A stretch of DNA of 64,000 bases from Nocardia puris (GCF_003315035.1 NZ_QNRE01000003.1:555375-619374), one strand, 5' to 3'. Counted from the first letter of the stretch, positions 1 through 10,239 are shown. A program made the numbers and translations. Notes: generated by a model not told the origin, from the sequence alone.

Positions 1-1
1 G

Positions 2-157
2 GGTTTCACGTGCCCCCGGTACGTGGAGCAGTGGGACGCGGCCCGGACCCTCGTCGCGGCCCGCCCGCGCCCGCCGCCACTCGGCCTGGGTCGTCCACGC
101 TCGACCGGGGACGTGCACCGAACCTGGGTCAGCGCTTGTGAGGGTCCGGATCGATGA
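2..157 (+). CDS. possible 3' end of an upstream gene (partial, unknown)
   Basis: One plus-strand frame is open from the window edge to a TGA at 155-157. Its first 25 or so codons have the strong GC3 preference of real genes here and encode ordinary-looking sequence (around [16 protein letters not shown]). It would be the C-terminus of a protein starting outside the window and overlapping the end of ispE by about 29 bases, in convergent orientation. The last third is rich in Pro, Arg and Gly and less convincing. No family recognised; it may be chance. Confidence 0.25.
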   Translation, partial: GFTCPRYVEQWDAARTLVAARPRPPPLGLGRPRSTGDVHRTWVSACEGPDR

Positions 158-1061
158 CGCGGGCGCCGGGAACGGGGCCGTTGGCGGTGCGGATGCCGCG
201 CGCCACACCCGCGCCCGCGAGTTCCGCCGCCACCGAGACGGCGGCCTCCTCGGATTCGCAGAGGAACGCGCAGGTGGGGCCGGAGCCGGAGACCAGTCCG
301 GCCAGGGCGCCCGCGGTGACGCCGCCGCGCAAGGTGCGGCGCAGTTCGGGGCGCAGGGAGACGGCGGCGGCTTGCAGATCGTTGCCGAGCAGCGGGGCGA
401 GCTGGTGCGGGTCGCCGGAGGCCAGGGCCTGCATGAGCTGCTGGGGTTCGCCGAGGCGCGGCGGGTCGCCCTGTTCGCGCAGACGGTCCAGTTCGGCGAA
501 CACCGACGGCGTGGACAGCCCGCCCTTGGCCAGCGCGAGCACCCAGTGAAAAGTGTTGCGGGACAACACCGGGAGCAGTCGTTCACCGCGCCCGGTGCCG
601 AGTGCGGTGCCGCCGTGCAGGGCGAAGGGCACATCGCTGCCGAGTTCGGCGGCGACGGAGGACAATTCGTCGCGGCTCAGCCCGATGTCCCACAGTTCGT
701 TGAGGCCGACCAGCGCGGCCGCGGCGTCGGCGCTGCCGCCCGCCATCCCGCCCGCGACCGGGATGCCCTTGGCGATGGTGATTTCCACCAGCGGGGCGCG
801 CCCGGCCAGGTGCGCCAACCGCACGGCGGCCTTCCACACCAGGTTGGCGCGGTCGGTCGGCACCTCGCTCGCGCCCTCACCCGTCACCCGGACGGTGAGC
901 GCGGCCGCGGGCGCGAGTTCGAGATCGTCGCCGAGCGAGAGGGCCTGGAACACCGTGGTCAGATCGTGGTAACCGTCGGGGCGCAGGTCACCGACCCCCA
1001 GGTGGAGGTTCACCTTGGACGGCGCGCGCACGGTGACGGGGCTCGGCACTACTGACAACAC
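129..1061 (-). CDS. ispE: 4-diphosphocytidyl-2-C-methyl-D-erythritol kinase
   Basis: GHMP-family kinase of the non-mevalonate (MEP) isoprenoid pathway, phosphorylating CDP-methylerythritol in the cytoplasm. The N-terminal strand contains the substrate motif [12 protein letters not shown]. The GHMP ATP-binding loop [17 protein letters not shown] lies near residue 100, and the C-terminal [12 protein letters not shown] motif is present. About 310 aa, normal for the family. The longest frame begins with a TTG at 1070, but a TAGGCT -10 hexamer at 1075-1070 followed eight bases later by GTG at 1061 suggests a leaderless transcript starting at 1061. It lies downstream of ksgA on the same strand but is separated from it by the copper genes, unlike the tight ksgA-ispE pair of mycobacteria. 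Confidence 0.95.
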   Translation of the reverse strand: MLSVVPSPVTVRAPSKVNLHLGVGDLRPDGYHDLTTVFQALSLGDDLELAPAAALTVRVTGEGASEVPTDRANLVWKAAVRLAHLAGRAPLVEITIAKGIPVAGGMAGGSADAAAALVGLNELWDIGLSRDELSSVAAELGSDVPFALHGGTALGTGRGERLLPVLSRNTFHWVLALAKGGLSTPSVFAELDRLREQGDPPRLGEPQQLMQALASGDPHQLAPLLGNDLQAAAVSLRPELRRTLRGGVTAGALAGLVSGSGPTCAFLCESEEAAVSVAAELAGAGVARGIRTANGPVPGARVIDPDPHKR

Positions 1062-1158
1062 GAGGTTCAAGCCTAATGCGTGGGTGCGACAAACGCCGGG
1101 CTCGACGACGGCCGTTCACCCGCCGGTCAGCCGCGTCACGGGCGCACCTTGCCGACAG

Positions 1159-1175
1159 ATACCCCTATAGGGTAT
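1159..1175 (+). promoter_or_regulatory. CsoR-like copper operator, box 1
   Basis: ATACCCCTATAGGGTAT is a near-perfect inverted repeat closely resembling the actinobacterial CsoR consensus (ATACCC...GGGTAT). It lies 61 bases upstream of the copper chaperone ORF. CsoR normally represses until Cu(I) binds; no csoR gene is in this window. Confidence 0.75.
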
Positions 1176-1192
1176 TTTCGCTGTCGTCGGGG

Positions 1193-1212
1193 ATACCCCT
1201 GGACCGTATGAT
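1193..1212 (+). promoter_or_regulatory. second CsoR-like box overlapping the -10 element
   Basis: ATACCCCTGGACCGTAT at 1193-1209 matches box 1 at 13 of 17 positions and lies 34 bases after it. Its last bases overlap a consensus-like -10 hexamer, TATGAT, at 1207-1212. A protein bound here would block RNA polymerase, so the layout fits direct copper repression of the operon that starts at 1236. Confidence 0.6.
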
Positions 1213-1235
1213 GTCAGCGAGCGAAGGAGTCGGAC

Positions 1236-1442
1236 ATGGCCACCACCACCTACACCGTCAAGGGCATGACCTGCGGTCACTGCGTCAGCTCGGTCAAGAG
1301 CGAGATCGGCAAGATCGACGGCGTCACCTCGGTCGACGTCGACCTGGCGACCGGACTGGTCCGCGTGGACAGCACCGGCCCGCTGGCCGACGCCGACATC
1401 AATGCCGCGGTCGACGAGGCCGGCTACGAGGTCGCCGTCTGA
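1236..1442 (+). CDS. copZ: CopZ-type heavy-metal chaperone
   Basis: A 68-residue, complete HMA-domain protein (ferredoxin-like beta-alpha-beta fold) of the Atx1/CopZ family, which carries Cu(I) in the cytoplasm to P-type ATPases and CsoR. The metal loop MTCGHC places the two ligands at Cys13 and Cys16, and the C-terminal GYEV strand is typical. A GAAGGAG ribosome site at 1223-1229 fits the ATG at 1236. The stop overlaps the next start (TGATG), so the two genes are translationally coupled. The CsoR-like boxes upstream predict copper induction. The usual partner CopA ATPase is absent here. Confidence 0.9.
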   Translation: MATTTYTVKGMTCGHCVSSVKSEIGKIDGVTSVDVDLATGLVRVDSTGPLADADINAAVDEAGYEVAV

Positions 1443-2338
1443 TGCGGAACCGGCTGCGGTTCGCCGCGGTCGGCGTGGGACTCGCCGCGCTCCTGGGCGC
1501 CGCACTGGGGATCGGAGCCCTGGTCGGTGAGCCGGAGCGCGGCGCAGTCGCCTTCGACGCGAGCTACTGGCCGACCGGGTTGTCGGAGGAGGCATCCGCC
1601 TTCCGGATGTCCGAGATCAGCGCGCCCGACGTGCCAGGCCGCGCGGGCACCCTCAGCTTCCGCATCACCGGGGTGGACGGGGCGCCCTGCACCGATTTCG
1701 AGATCCGGCACGAGAAGCCGCTGCATCTCATCGTGGCGCGGTCCGACACGGCCGAGTTCCGGCATGCGCATCCGCAGATGGCGGCCGACGGGACGTGGAC
1801 TGTCGACTGGACCTGGGCGAGCCCGGGGGTCTATCGCGTGTTCGCGGATTTCGCGCCGGCCGATAAGGCGCTCGCGTTCGACGGTGTGGTGCTGAGCCGC
1901 GAGTTCACCGTCGAGGGGCCCGCGCCGTCGCGGCCGCTGCCACCGCCCGCCGACGTCGCGACGGTGGACGGTTACGAAGTGCGGCTCGCGGGCGCGCTCG
2001 CCACGCACAAGGCGGACGAGCTGCGCTTCACCATCACTCGCGACGGCCGTCCGGTCACCGATCTCGAGCCGTACCTCGGCGCGTACGCGCACCTGGTCGG
2101 GCTGGAGGAGGAGACCCTCGCCTACATGCACGCGCATCCGACGGGCGAGGTCGGGAGCACGCTCGCGGGCCCGGACGTGGCCTTCTCCGTGGGCGCCCCG
2201 GCATCCGGCGAGTATCGCGTCTTCCTCGAATTCGCCCACGGCGGTTCGGTGCACCGTGCCGAGTTCACCGTTCCCGCCGCTTCCACAACGGAATTCGCGC
2301 CCGACGGGGCGCACGAGCACGGCGACGGGCACCGCTGA
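1442..2338 (+). CDS. membrane-anchored secreted protein with two HAHP repeats, copper-linked
   Basis: 298 residues. One N-terminal hydrophobic segment (about 6-28) acts as signal or anchor, followed by two related beta-rich halves. Each half carries an HAHP motif (residues 108-111 and 230-233) preceded by an HLI/HLVG strand, so the extracytoplasmic part looks like an internal duplication. The tail is His-rich (HEHGDGH). The pattern fits secreted proteins often found beside copZ/copA in actinobacteria. Metal binding outside the membrane is inferred from the histidines and from the one-base start/stop overlap with copZ. No enzyme motif is visible. Confidence 0.8.
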   Translation: MRNRLRFAAVGVGLAALLGAALGIGALVGEPERGAVAFDASYWPTGLSEEASAFRMSEISAPDVPGRAGTLSFRITGVDGAPCTDFEIRHEKPLHLIVARSDTAEFRHAHPQMAADGTWTVDWTWASPGVYRVFADFAPADKALAFDGVVLSREFTVEGPAPSRPLPPPADVATVDGYEVRLAGALATHKADELRFTITRDGRPVTDLEPYLGAYAHLVGLEEETLAYMHAHPTGEVGSTLAGPDVAFSVGAPASGEYRVFLEFAHGGSVHRAEFTVPAASTTEFAPDGAHEHGDGHR

Positions 2339-2369
2339 GCGAATCGCGATCAGCGCATCGGCCCTGGAT

Positions 2370-2731
2370 TCAGGCGGGCGAGTCGCCGTGAGCGGGTCGC
2401 CCGCGTCGCCGGTGTTCACCACGCCGGCGGGCTCGATGAGCATTATTTGCACCTCGCCCTCGGCGATCGGGCAGTGCTCCACGCCTTTTCGGCACCACGA
2501 ACAACTGTCCCGGCCCAGGCGCAGGTCGCCGTCGCGCAGTTGGATGGTCAACTCCCCCGCGATCACGAAGAACACCTCGACAGTGTCGTCGTGCATGTGC
2601 CACACGAACTCTCCGCCGAGCTCGACCACCTCGACCTCGTAGTCGTTGAGCCGCGCCACGACTTTCGGCAACCACTGCTCCGAGAACAGCGCGGGCTCGA
2701 CGGGCTCGTTCGGCATGGTCCGATACGACAT
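2370..2731 (-). pseudogene. small cupin protein, frameshifted
   Basis: A cupin-fold protein of about 120 residues: EFVWHMHDDTVEVFFVIAGE is the metal-binding HxH-E cupin motif 1, and PKGVEHCP the second. Around 2495-2530 the reading frame slips. The main frame reads RLGRDSCSWCRKGVEH, while the neighbouring frame contains the expected PGQLFVVPK. One lost C in the LGPG codons and one gained A before GVEH explain it, so the two indels cancel. The main frame then has no stop until 1424, running antisense through the previous gene, so a third disruption near 2400 is likely. A neighbouring frame stops at 2370. Either a decaying gene or sequence errors. Confidence 0.65.
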
Positions 2732-2756
2732 GGGCTGCCGGACCGTGCCCCCGGTG

Positions 2757-3638
2757 CTAGCCCTGTTCGGCCAGGCGGACGAAGGCGGCCGTATCGAGGG
2801 TTTCGCCGCGGGCGGTGGGCGCGATGCCCGCCGCGGTGAGGCGGCGTTCGGCTTCGGCGGGGGAACCGGCCCAGCCGGCCAGCGCGGCGCGCAAGGTCTT
2901 GCGGCGCTGGGCGAACGCGGCGTCGACGACCTCGAAGACGCGGCGGCGATGCTCGGCGTCGATCGGCCACGGCGGTTCGGCGAAGCGCTCGACGCGGACC
3001 AGACCGGATTCGACGCGCGGCACCGGCCAGAACACTTGGGTCCCCACCGCGCCCGCGCGGCGCACGGTCCCGAAGAACCCGGCTTTCACGCTCGGCACGC
3101 CGTAGGTGCGGCTGCCCGGTTCGGCGGCCAGCCGGTCGGCGACCTCGGCCTGCACCATGACCAGCGCGGTGCGCAGGCTCGGCAGCTCGGCCAGCAGGTG
3201 CAGCAGCACGGGGACCGCCACGTTGTACGGCAGGTTCGCCACCAGCGCGGTCGGCTCGGCGGGCAGGTCGGCGGCGCTCACCCGCAGCGCGTCAGCTTCC
3301 ACAACCCGCAGGCGGTCCGCCAGCTCCGGCGCGCGATCCGCGACCGTGGCCGGAAGATGCCGCGCCAGAACGGGATCGATCTCGACGGCGACCACCGAGT
3401 CCACCACATCGAGCAGCGCCAGCGTCAGCGACCCCAGTCCCGGCCCCACCTCGAGCACCACATCGTCGCGCCCCACCCCCGCCGCACTCACGATCCGCCG
3501 CACCGTATTCGCGTCGTGCACGAAGTTCTGCCCGAGCTGCTTCGTCGGCCGCACCCCGAACCGCTCCGCCAACACCCGCACCTCAGCGGGCCCCAACAGC
3601 GCAGCACTCCCACGAGCGGATTCCTCAGCATCGGACAC
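2757..3638 (-). CDS. rsmA: 16S rRNA dimethyladenosine transferase RsmA/KsgA
   Basis: Dimethylates two adjacent adenosines in helix 45 of 16S rRNA during 30S maturation. The 293-aa protein has the family's [10 protein letters not shown] entry motif, the SAM loop EVGPGLGS (about 63-70), the acidic EID at the end of strand 2, and the catalytic NLPYN (135-139). The C-terminal helical domain is complete. The start is GTG 3638, preceded after six bases by TAGGTT (3650-3645), a good -10 hexamer, so the mRNA is probably leaderless. In mycobacteria it follows rpfB directly; here a small plus-strand gene remnant separates them. Confidence 0.95.
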   Translation of the reverse strand: MSDAEESARGSAALLGPAEVRVLAERFGVRPTKQLGQNFVHDANTVRRIVSAAGVGRDDVVLEVGPGLGSLTLALLDVVDSVVAVEIDPVLARHLPATVADRAPELADRLRVVEADALRVSAADLPAEPTALVANLPYNVAVPVLLHLLAELPSLRTALVMVQAEVADRLAAEPGSRTYGVPSVKAGFFGTVRRAGAVGTQVFWPVPRVESGLVRVERFAEPPWPIDAEHRRRVFEVVDAAFAQRRKTLRAALAGWAGSPAEAERRLTAAGIAPTARGETLDTAAFVRLAEQG

Positions 3639-3752
3639 CGCTAGAACCTATCAACCCGGCGAACTACGCCGGGACACCGCGCGGGTGCGCCGACACGACA
3701 CGGACACCGGCGCCTCTGGCGATACTTGATGGGGAGGCAAGGAGGTGGCGGT

Positions 3753-3977
3753 GTGATCGATGTGTTTCGCGATGCCTTGTTCACGCCTACGGACGTGTCC
3801 CATCACCTGCTGATTCCTCGCCGCACTGTGAACAATTGGCTGGCCGACGACACACCGTCCGGACCGCTGGTCCACCACGTCCCTCCCGAACGCCGTGGGG
3901 CCGCCAGCGTGCCGTATCACTCCACCGCCCAGTGCACGCGGTTCACTCCGACAGGGACGGTACGCCTATCGGAGTGA
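3753..3977 (+). pseudogene. truncated DUF433-type DNA-binding antitoxin N-terminus
   Basis: GTG start with an unusually good ribosome site (AAGGAGG, 3739-3745). The first 50 or so residues (IDVFRDALFTPTDVSHHLLI, then RTVNNWLADD and VPPERRG) look like the winged-helix N-terminal part of actinobacterial DUF433 proteins, the presumed antitoxin of a VapBC45-like pair. After ASVPY the sequence changes to unrelated residues and stops at 74 aa, while the intact family is about three times longer. No toxin gene follows. The promoter and start look intact, so a short DNA-binding peptide could still be made. Confidence 0.55.
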
Positions 3978-3990
3978 GGCCGAACGCACT

Positions 3991-4022
3991 GCGGCGCCGC
4001 ACGGATTCCCGTGCGGCGCCGC
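3991..4022. terminator. strong hairpin between convergent genes
   Basis: A perfect 14-bp GC-rich stem (GCGGCGCCGCACGG and its complement) closes a four-base loop ATTC. It lies 14 bases after the truncated plus-strand gene and 20 bases after the rpfB stop on the other strand, so it can serve both. There is no T-tract, as is common for actinobacterial terminators. Confidence 0.7.
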
Positions 4023-4041
4023 GGTGTTCGTCTTGGAGAGT

Positions 4042-5512
<1,471 letters not shown>

Positions 5513-6340
5513 TCAGAACCGATACACCCGCCGCGCATTGGCGGTCGTGATCTCCGCCAACTCCCGCGGATCCTGCCCGCGCAACTCGGCCAGCGCCCGC
5601 ACCGTGTACGGCAGGCAGTACGGCTCGTTGGGCGCGCCCCGGAACGGATGCGGGGTCAGGTAGGGGGCGTCGGTCTCCACCAGAATCTGCTCGTCGGGCA
5701 CCACCTTGGCGGCCTCGCGCAGCTCGTGGGCGTTCTTGAAACTCACCGTGCCGGAGAAGCTGAGCACATACCCCTCCGCGACGCAGGACAGCGCCATGTT
5801 CGTGTCGGAGGAGAAGCAGTGGAAGATCACGGTCGGCGGCGCGCCCTCGTCCAGCAGCACCGTGAGCAGGTCGTGGTCGGCCTCGCGGTTGTGGATCATG
5901 AGCGGTTTGCGCACCCGCTTGGCCAGGTCGATATGCCAGCGGAAGCCCTCGACCTGGGTCTCGATATCGGCGCAGCCGTCCAGCTTGCCGGGCCAGTAGT
6001 AGTCGAGCCCAGTCTCGCCCACCGCGACCACGCGGGGATCGCCCGCCAGGGTTTCCAACTCGGCCTTGGCCGCGTCGTCGAGCGCGTTGGCACGGGTGGG
6101 ATGCAGCGCCACGGCCGCGTACACGCGCGGGTCCCAGTGCGCGGCCTCGACGGCCCACCGGGCGGCGGCCAGGTCGTCGGCCACCGTCACCACGCGGCCC
6201 ACACCCACCGATTCGGCGCGGTCGACGATCACCGCGGTCGACGCCGCGTCGGTCGCACCGCACGCGTCCAGGTGGGTGTGCGCGTCCACCAGCGGGGTCA
6301 GCGGTTCGGGCAATTCGGGCGCGGAACGCTTGGCGCTCAT
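5513..6340 (-). CDS. tatD: TatD family metal-dependent DNase
   Basis: TIM-barrel metallohydrolase (amidohydrolase-like) with 3'-5' exonuclease activity on DNA/RNA in characterised members. Metal-binding motifs visible: DAHTHLD near the N-terminus, [25 protein letters not shown] and the C-terminal [15 protein letters not shown] signature. 275 aa from ATG 6340; an in-frame GTG lies two codons earlier. Divergent from metG across about 100 bases, as in many actinobacteria. Likely expressed separately from rpfB because of the long gap between them. Confidence 0.94.
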   Translation of the reverse strand: MSAKRSAPELPEPLTPLVDAHTHLDACGATDAASTAVIVDRAESVGVGRVVTVADDLAAARWAVEAAHWDPRVYAAVALHPTRANALDDAAKAELETLAGDPRVVAVGETGLDYYWPGKLDGCADIETQVEGFRWHIDLAKRVRKPLMIHNREADHDLLTVLLDEGAPPTVIFHCFSSDTNMALSCVAEGYVLSFSGTVSFKNAHELREAAKVVPDEQILVETDAPYLTPHPFRGAPNEPYCLPYTVRALAELRGQDPRELAEITTANARRVYRF

Positions 6341-6441
6341 CGGCACTCACCCGCGAGCCGGACCGGCGCGCCGGGGCCGGAGACACAGACACGGATATTC
6401 ACGTGGGCGACGGAATGCACGCGCACTACAGTAGAGCCACC

Positions 6442-8028
6442 ATGACTGCAGCCGGACGCACAGCATCCTCTGGTGCCGAGGCACCAGCCTTCTACATCAC
6501 CACGGCCATCGCGTACCCGAACGGTGCGCCGCATATCGGGCACGCCTACGAGTACATCTCGGCCGACGCCCTGGCCCGGTTCAAACGGCTCGACGGGTAC
6601 GACGTCTTCTTCATGACGGGTACCGACGAGCACGGCCAGAAGATGCAGCAGGCCGCGGCGGCGGAGGGCGTTCCGGTCCAGGAGCTGGCGCGGCGCAACT
6701 CCGACGTGTTCGAGCAGCTCGACAAGACCCTCGACATCTCCTACGACCGCTTCATCCGCACCACCGACGAGGATCACAAGCGCGCCAGCATCGCGATCTG
6801 GGAGCGGATGCTCGCCGCGGGCGACATCTACCTGGACAACTACTCCGGCTGGTACTCGGTGCGCGACGAGGCGTTCTACACCGAGGAGGAGACCACCCTG
6901 CTCGACGACGGCACTCGCGTCTCCACCGAGACGAACACGCCCGTCGAGTGGACCGAGGAGTCCAACTTCTTCTTCCGGCTCTCGAAGTACCAGGACCGCC
7001 TGCTCGCGCTCTACGAGGAGCACCCCGAGTTCATCGCGCCCGCCACGCGCCGCAACGAGATCGTCAGCTACGTGAAGGCCGGGCTGAAGGATCTGTCCAT
7101 CTCGCGCACCACGTTCGACTGGGGCGTGCCGGTGCCCGACCATCCCGACCACGTCATGTACGTGTGGGTGGACGCGCTCACCAACTACCTCACCGGAGTC
7201 GGCTTCCCCCAGACGGATTCGGCGGCGTTCACCAAGTTCTGGCCCGCCGACGTGCACATCATCGGCAAGGACATCACCCGATTCCACACCGTGTACTGGC
7301 CGGCGTTCCTGATGTCGGCCGGCGTCGAACTGCCGAAACGCGTGTTCGTGCACGGGTTCCTGTACAACAAGGGCGAGAAGATGTCGAAGTCGGTCGGCAA
7401 CGTGGTCGACCCGCTCGAGCTCGTGAACGAGTACGGCGTCGACGCGGTGCGCTTCTTCCTGCTGCGCGAGATCTCCTACGGCCAGGACGGCAGCTACAGC
7501 CACGAGGCGATCGTCTCCCGCATCAACAGCGATCTGGCCAACGAGTTCGGCAACCTGGTGCAGCGCAGTCTGACCATGGTGAACAAGAACTGCGGCGCGG
7601 CCGTGCCCACGCCCGGTGAGTTCACCGACGAGGACCGCGCACTGCTGGACCGCGCGCACGGCCTGCTGGAGCGCTGCCGCGCCGAATTCGACGCGCAGCA
7701 GATGCATTTGGCGCTCGAGGCGATCTGGCTGACGCTGGGCGAGACGAACAAGTACTTCTCCGCCCAGGCGCCGTGGGCGCTGCGCAAATCGGGCACCGAG
7801 GCGGACCTGGCCCGGATGGCGACCGTGCTGTACGTGACGCTGGAGGTGGTGCGTATCGTCGCGCTACTGGTGCAGCCGGTGCTGCCCGCGTCGTCGGCGA
7901 AGATCCTGGACCTGCTCGCGCAGGAGGGCCGCACCTTCGCCGACATCGCCACCCCACTCACGCCCGGCACCCCGCTGCCCGCACCGGAGCCCGTGTACCC
8001 GCGCTACCTGGACAAGAAGGACGCGTAA
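6442..8028 (+). CDS. metG: methionyl-tRNA synthetase
   Basis: Class I aminoacyl-tRNA synthetase charging tRNA-Met. The 528-aa protein has the HIGH-type signature (PHIGHAYEY) early in the Rossmann fold, the KMSKS loop as [10 protein letters not shown] near residue 310-320, and the alpha-helical anticodon-binding domain with WALRKSG. It lacks the C-terminal dimerisation extension, as in mycobacterial MetS. ATG 6442 is chosen rather than the upstream GTG 6403. TACAGT at 6427-6432 is a good -10 hexamer placed so that transcription would begin at or just before 6442 (leaderless), and residues before it are not family-like. Confidence 0.96.
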   Translation: MTAAGRTASSGAEAPAFYITTAIAYPNGAPHIGHAYEYISADALARFKRLDGYDVFFMTGTDEHGQKMQQAAAAEGVPVQELARRNSDVFEQLDKTLDISYDRFIRTTDEDHKRASIAIWERMLAAGDIYLDNYSGWYSVRDEAFYTEEETTLLDDGTRVSTETNTPVEWTEESNFFFRLSKYQDRLLALYEEHPEFIAPATRRNEIVSYVKAGLKDLSISRTTFDWGVPVPDHPDHVMYVWVDALTNYLTGVGFPQTDSAAFTKFWPADVHIIGKDITRFHTVYWPAFLMSAGVELPKRVFVHGFLYNKGEKMSKSVGNVVDPLELVNEYGVDAVRFFLLREISYGQDGSYSHEAIVSRINSDLANEFGNLVQRSLTMVNKNCGAAVPTPGEFTDEDRALLDRAHGLLERCRAEFDAQQMHLALEAIWLTLGETNKYFSAQAPWALRKSGTEADLARMATVLYVTLEVVRIVALLVQPVLPASSAKILDLLAQEGRTFADIATPLTPGTPLPAPEPVYPRYLDKKDA

Positions 8029-8045
8029 TCGCTGGACGCAGATAC

Positions 8046-8216
8046 GTGGCGCGCGGTGTTCCCGGCGGATATCGCATCTGGGACAACAAGAATCGCCGCT
8101 ACCGGGGTGAGCTGTACGAGCTGTGCCCCGACGATCTGCTGACGGAGCTGAACGGGGCGCGCGACTACGCCCGGATCACCGCGTTGCTGCGGCGGTACCG
8201 GGCGTTGCGGCGGTGA
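8046..8216 (+). CDS. small conserved hypothetical protein
   Basis: A 56-codon frame just after metG encoding a basic protein (GGYRIWDNKNRRYRGELYEL, CPDDLLTELN, ending RRYRALRR). The sequence looks like a folded domain rather than a shadow, and small proteins with GGYRIWD and CPDDLL motifs are familiar from Nocardia/Rhodococcus, from memory. The start is uncertain; GTG 8046 is the first in-frame start codon after metG. It probably travels on the metG transcript. Function unknown. Confidence 0.55.
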   Translation: MARGVPGGYRIWDNKNRRYRGELYELCPDDLLTELNGARDYARITALLRRYRALRR

Positions 8217-8235
8217 GCCTCGCCCCGTCGCCCGC

Positions 8236-8988
8236 TCAGATCCAGCGCGCGAGCAGGCGGTTCGCCTCCTCGGCGAGGGCGGCCTGGAGGAACGGGCCGA
8301 AGCTGATGCGGGCGACGCCCTGCGCGGCGAGTTCGGCCTTGTCGGACTTGTCCGGCAGGCCGATCGCGTTGACGGGCAGCGGGAGTTCGGCGGTGAGCCT
8401 GCGCTGCACGTCGGCCGCGTGCCTGCCGACCGGGTAGAGCACGTCGGCGCCCGCGTCGGCGGCCAGCTTCAGCCGGGCGATCACGCGGTCGACCCGGTCG
8501 GACTCGTCGCCGTCCTGGCGCAGGAACAAGTCGGTGCGCGCGTTGACCACCAGGTGCACGCCCGCGGCGTCGGCGTACTCGCGCAAGCCGTGCACCAGTT
8601 CGGCGTGCTCCTCCGCGCCGCGCAGGCGCTTGCCCTCGCCGTGCACGGTGTCCTCGATATTGAGCCCCACCGCGCCCACCTCGAGCAGGCCCTCGACGAG
8701 CTGGGCCGGGCCGAGCCCGTAGCCGGATTCGATGTCGACCGAGACGGGCACGTCGACGGCGCCGGTGATCTGGCGGACCCGGGTGAGCAGTTCGGTGAAG
8801 GTCATCCCCTCGCCGTCGGCGCGCCCCACCGAATCGGCGACGGGGTGCGAGCCCAGGGTGAGCGCCGAGAATCCGGCCGCCACAGCGAGATTCGCCGACC
8901 ACGCGTCCCACACGGTGGGCAGGACCACCGGGTCGCCCGGACGGTGCAGCGCGAGCAGGACATTGGCCTTGCTTTCGAGAGAGGTCAT
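8236..8988 (-). CDS. isocitrate lyase/PEP mutase superfamily protein
   Basis: 250-aa TIM-barrel protein of the PEP mutase/isocitrate lyase superfamily (as 2-methylisocitrate lyase, oxaloacetate decarboxylase and carboxyphosphonoenolpyruvate mutase). Visible family marks: the NVLLALHRPGDPVVLPTVWDAWSA-like N-terminus, GSHPVADSVG, VSVDIESGYG (Mg-binding acidic residues), NIEDTVHGEGKRLR and VVNARTDLFL. The catalytic Cys loop of true lyases (KKCGH/KRCGH) is absent, so the reaction is unclear. Start ATG 8988 gives the typical N-terminus; upstream in-frame codons are not family-like. Ends 20 bases from the convergent small ORF. Confidence 0.85.
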   Translation of the reverse strand: MTSLESKANVLLALHRPGDPVVLPTVWDAWSANLAVAAGFSALTLGSHPVADSVGRADGEGMTFTELLTRVRQITGAVDVPVSVDIESGYGLGPAQLVEGLLEVGAVGLNIEDTVHGEGKRLRGAEEHAELVHGLREYADAAGVHLVVNARTDLFLRQDGDESDRVDRVIARLKLAADAGADVLYPVGRHAADVQRRLTAELPLPVNAIGLPDKSDKAELAAQGVARISFGPFLQAALAEEANRLLARWI

Positions 8989-9048
8989 ATCCCGATCATC
9001 CCCGGCGGTGCGGTACTCATGCACGGGCGACACACGAACAGCGGGTGA

Positions 9049-9255
9049 ACCGCTCGCTCGGCGGGGAGATTCGACAACTCGGCCCGAGCCGTGCCGTCGC
9101 CGCTGCGCGGCGCCCTCGTGGCCCGGTTCGCGGCGAACGGCGTCGATCACCGCGTGGTCACCGGCACCGGGCAGCACACGGAACTGAACGCGGCGATGTG
9201 GGCGGCGATGACGGAGTTCCTGGCCCAGCTGCGCGCCGCGCCCACCGAACGCTGA
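9049..9255 (+). pseudogene. C-terminal remnant of an alpha/beta-hydrolase-like protein
   Basis: An open frame with no good start, closed upstream by a stop at 9046-9048, encodes a C-terminal-looking stretch: PSPLRGALVARFAANGVDH, then VVTGTGQHTELN and AMTEFLAQLR. The HTELN part resembles the histidine-bearing end of secreted esterases or hydrolases, but the nucleophile region is gone. GC3 is gene-like. It lies between the PEP-mutase-like gene and the SDR. Most likely a deletion remnant. Confidence 0.4.
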
Positions 9256-9353
9256 GGTAGGAACCCGCACAGATAATCGGTGTCTCCCGGCGCGCGCCGT
9301 GCGGCGCGCAGTACCCTGCGGGTGCCGTATCGGGCTAGTGAGATGGGGATGCC

Positions 9354-10235
9354 GTGGTGCTAGGTGTGGGGCGGCGGCGGATCGGCCGCCGTGACTTCCG
9401 GGGCGCGAAAGTGCTGGTGACGGGGGCGGCCAGCGGGATAGGGCGGGCGACGGCGCTGGCGGTGGCCGAGGCGGGCGGTGAGCTGGTGCTCACCGATATC
9501 AACGCCGAGGGGCTGGCCGCCACGGTCGCCGATATCGAGGCGGCGGGCGGACAGGTGCCGGCCTGGCGCGCGTTCGACATCACCGATTACGAGGCGGTGG
9601 CCGCGTTCGCCGTCGACGTGCACGCCGCGCACGGCAGCCTGGACGTCGTGATGAACGTGGCGGGCACGTCGACCTGGGGCACGGTGGAGAACCTCGAGCA
9701 CCGGCACTGGAAGCGGATGGTCGACATCAACCTGATGGGCCCGATCCACGTGATCGAGAGCTTCGTGCCGGAGATGGTGCGGGCCGGGCGGGGTGGCGCG
9801 CTGGTGAACGTGTCGTCGGCGGCTGGGCTGCTGGCGCTGCCGTGGCACGCCGCCTACAGCGCGGGCAAGTACGGCATCCGCGGGGTGTCCGATGTGCTGC
9901 GCTTCGATCTGGAACGCCACGGCATCTCGGTGCACCTGGTCGCGCCCGGCGCGGTGAACACGCCGCTGGTGCACAGCTTCGAACTGGTCGGCGTCGACAA
10001 GGACGATCCGAAGGTGCGCCGGTTCACAAAGGTGTTCACCAAGCACGCGGTCGCGCCGGAGAAGGTGGCGGCGGCGATCCTGCGCGGTGTCACGCGCAAC
10101 CACTACCTGATCTACAGCTCGTTCGACATCCGGTTCGGGTACTGGTGGGCGCGCAAGTTCGCCTTCCCCTACGAGTTCGTGATCCGCAGGGCGAGTGCGC
10201 AATTCAGCAAGTTGCAGGATTCGCTGACCAAGTAG
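9354..10235 (+). CDS. short-chain dehydrogenase/reductase
   Basis: 293-aa classical SDR. The NAD(P)-binding loop is TGAASGIGRA near residue 24, followed by NVAG (about 104), the catalytic Ser of NVSSAAG, and YSAGK with the Tyr-Lys pair. The C-terminal extension (YLIYSSFDIRFGYWWARKFAFP) is hydrophobic and aromatic, as in mycobacterial membrane-associated SDRs that act on lipids. The substrate cannot be told. Starts at GTG 9354 or GTG 9357 after a weak GGGGA site. Convergent with the siderophore ABC operon, whose last stop lies five bases away. Confidence 0.88.
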   Translation: MVLGVGRRRIGRRDFRGAKVLVTGAASGIGRATALAVAEAGGELVLTDINAEGLAATVADIEAAGGQVPAWRAFDITDYEAVAAFAVDVHAAHGSLDVVMNVAGTSTWGTVENLEHRHWKRMVDINLMGPIHVIESFVPEMVRAGRGGALVNVSSAAGLLALPWHAAYSAGKYGIRGVSDVLRFDLERHGISVHLVAPGAVNTPLVHSFELVGVDKDDPKVRRFTKVFTKHAVAPEKVAAAILRGVTRNHYLIYSSFDIRFGYWWARKFAFPYEFVIRRASAQFSKLQDSLTK

Positions 10236-10239
10236 GGGG

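Noticed and set aside
138..1055. Long plus-strand frame opposite ispE, and similar long frames opposite most genes
   Set aside because: Shadows caused by extreme GC3 bias: low-complexity Arg/Ala/Gly/His-rich products with no family motifs.
1424..2731. 435-residue minus-strand frame across the copper lipoprotein-like gene
   Set aside because: Only its first 120 or so residues are a cupin; the rest is antisense to a well-supported gene and exists because the cupin frame lost its stop.
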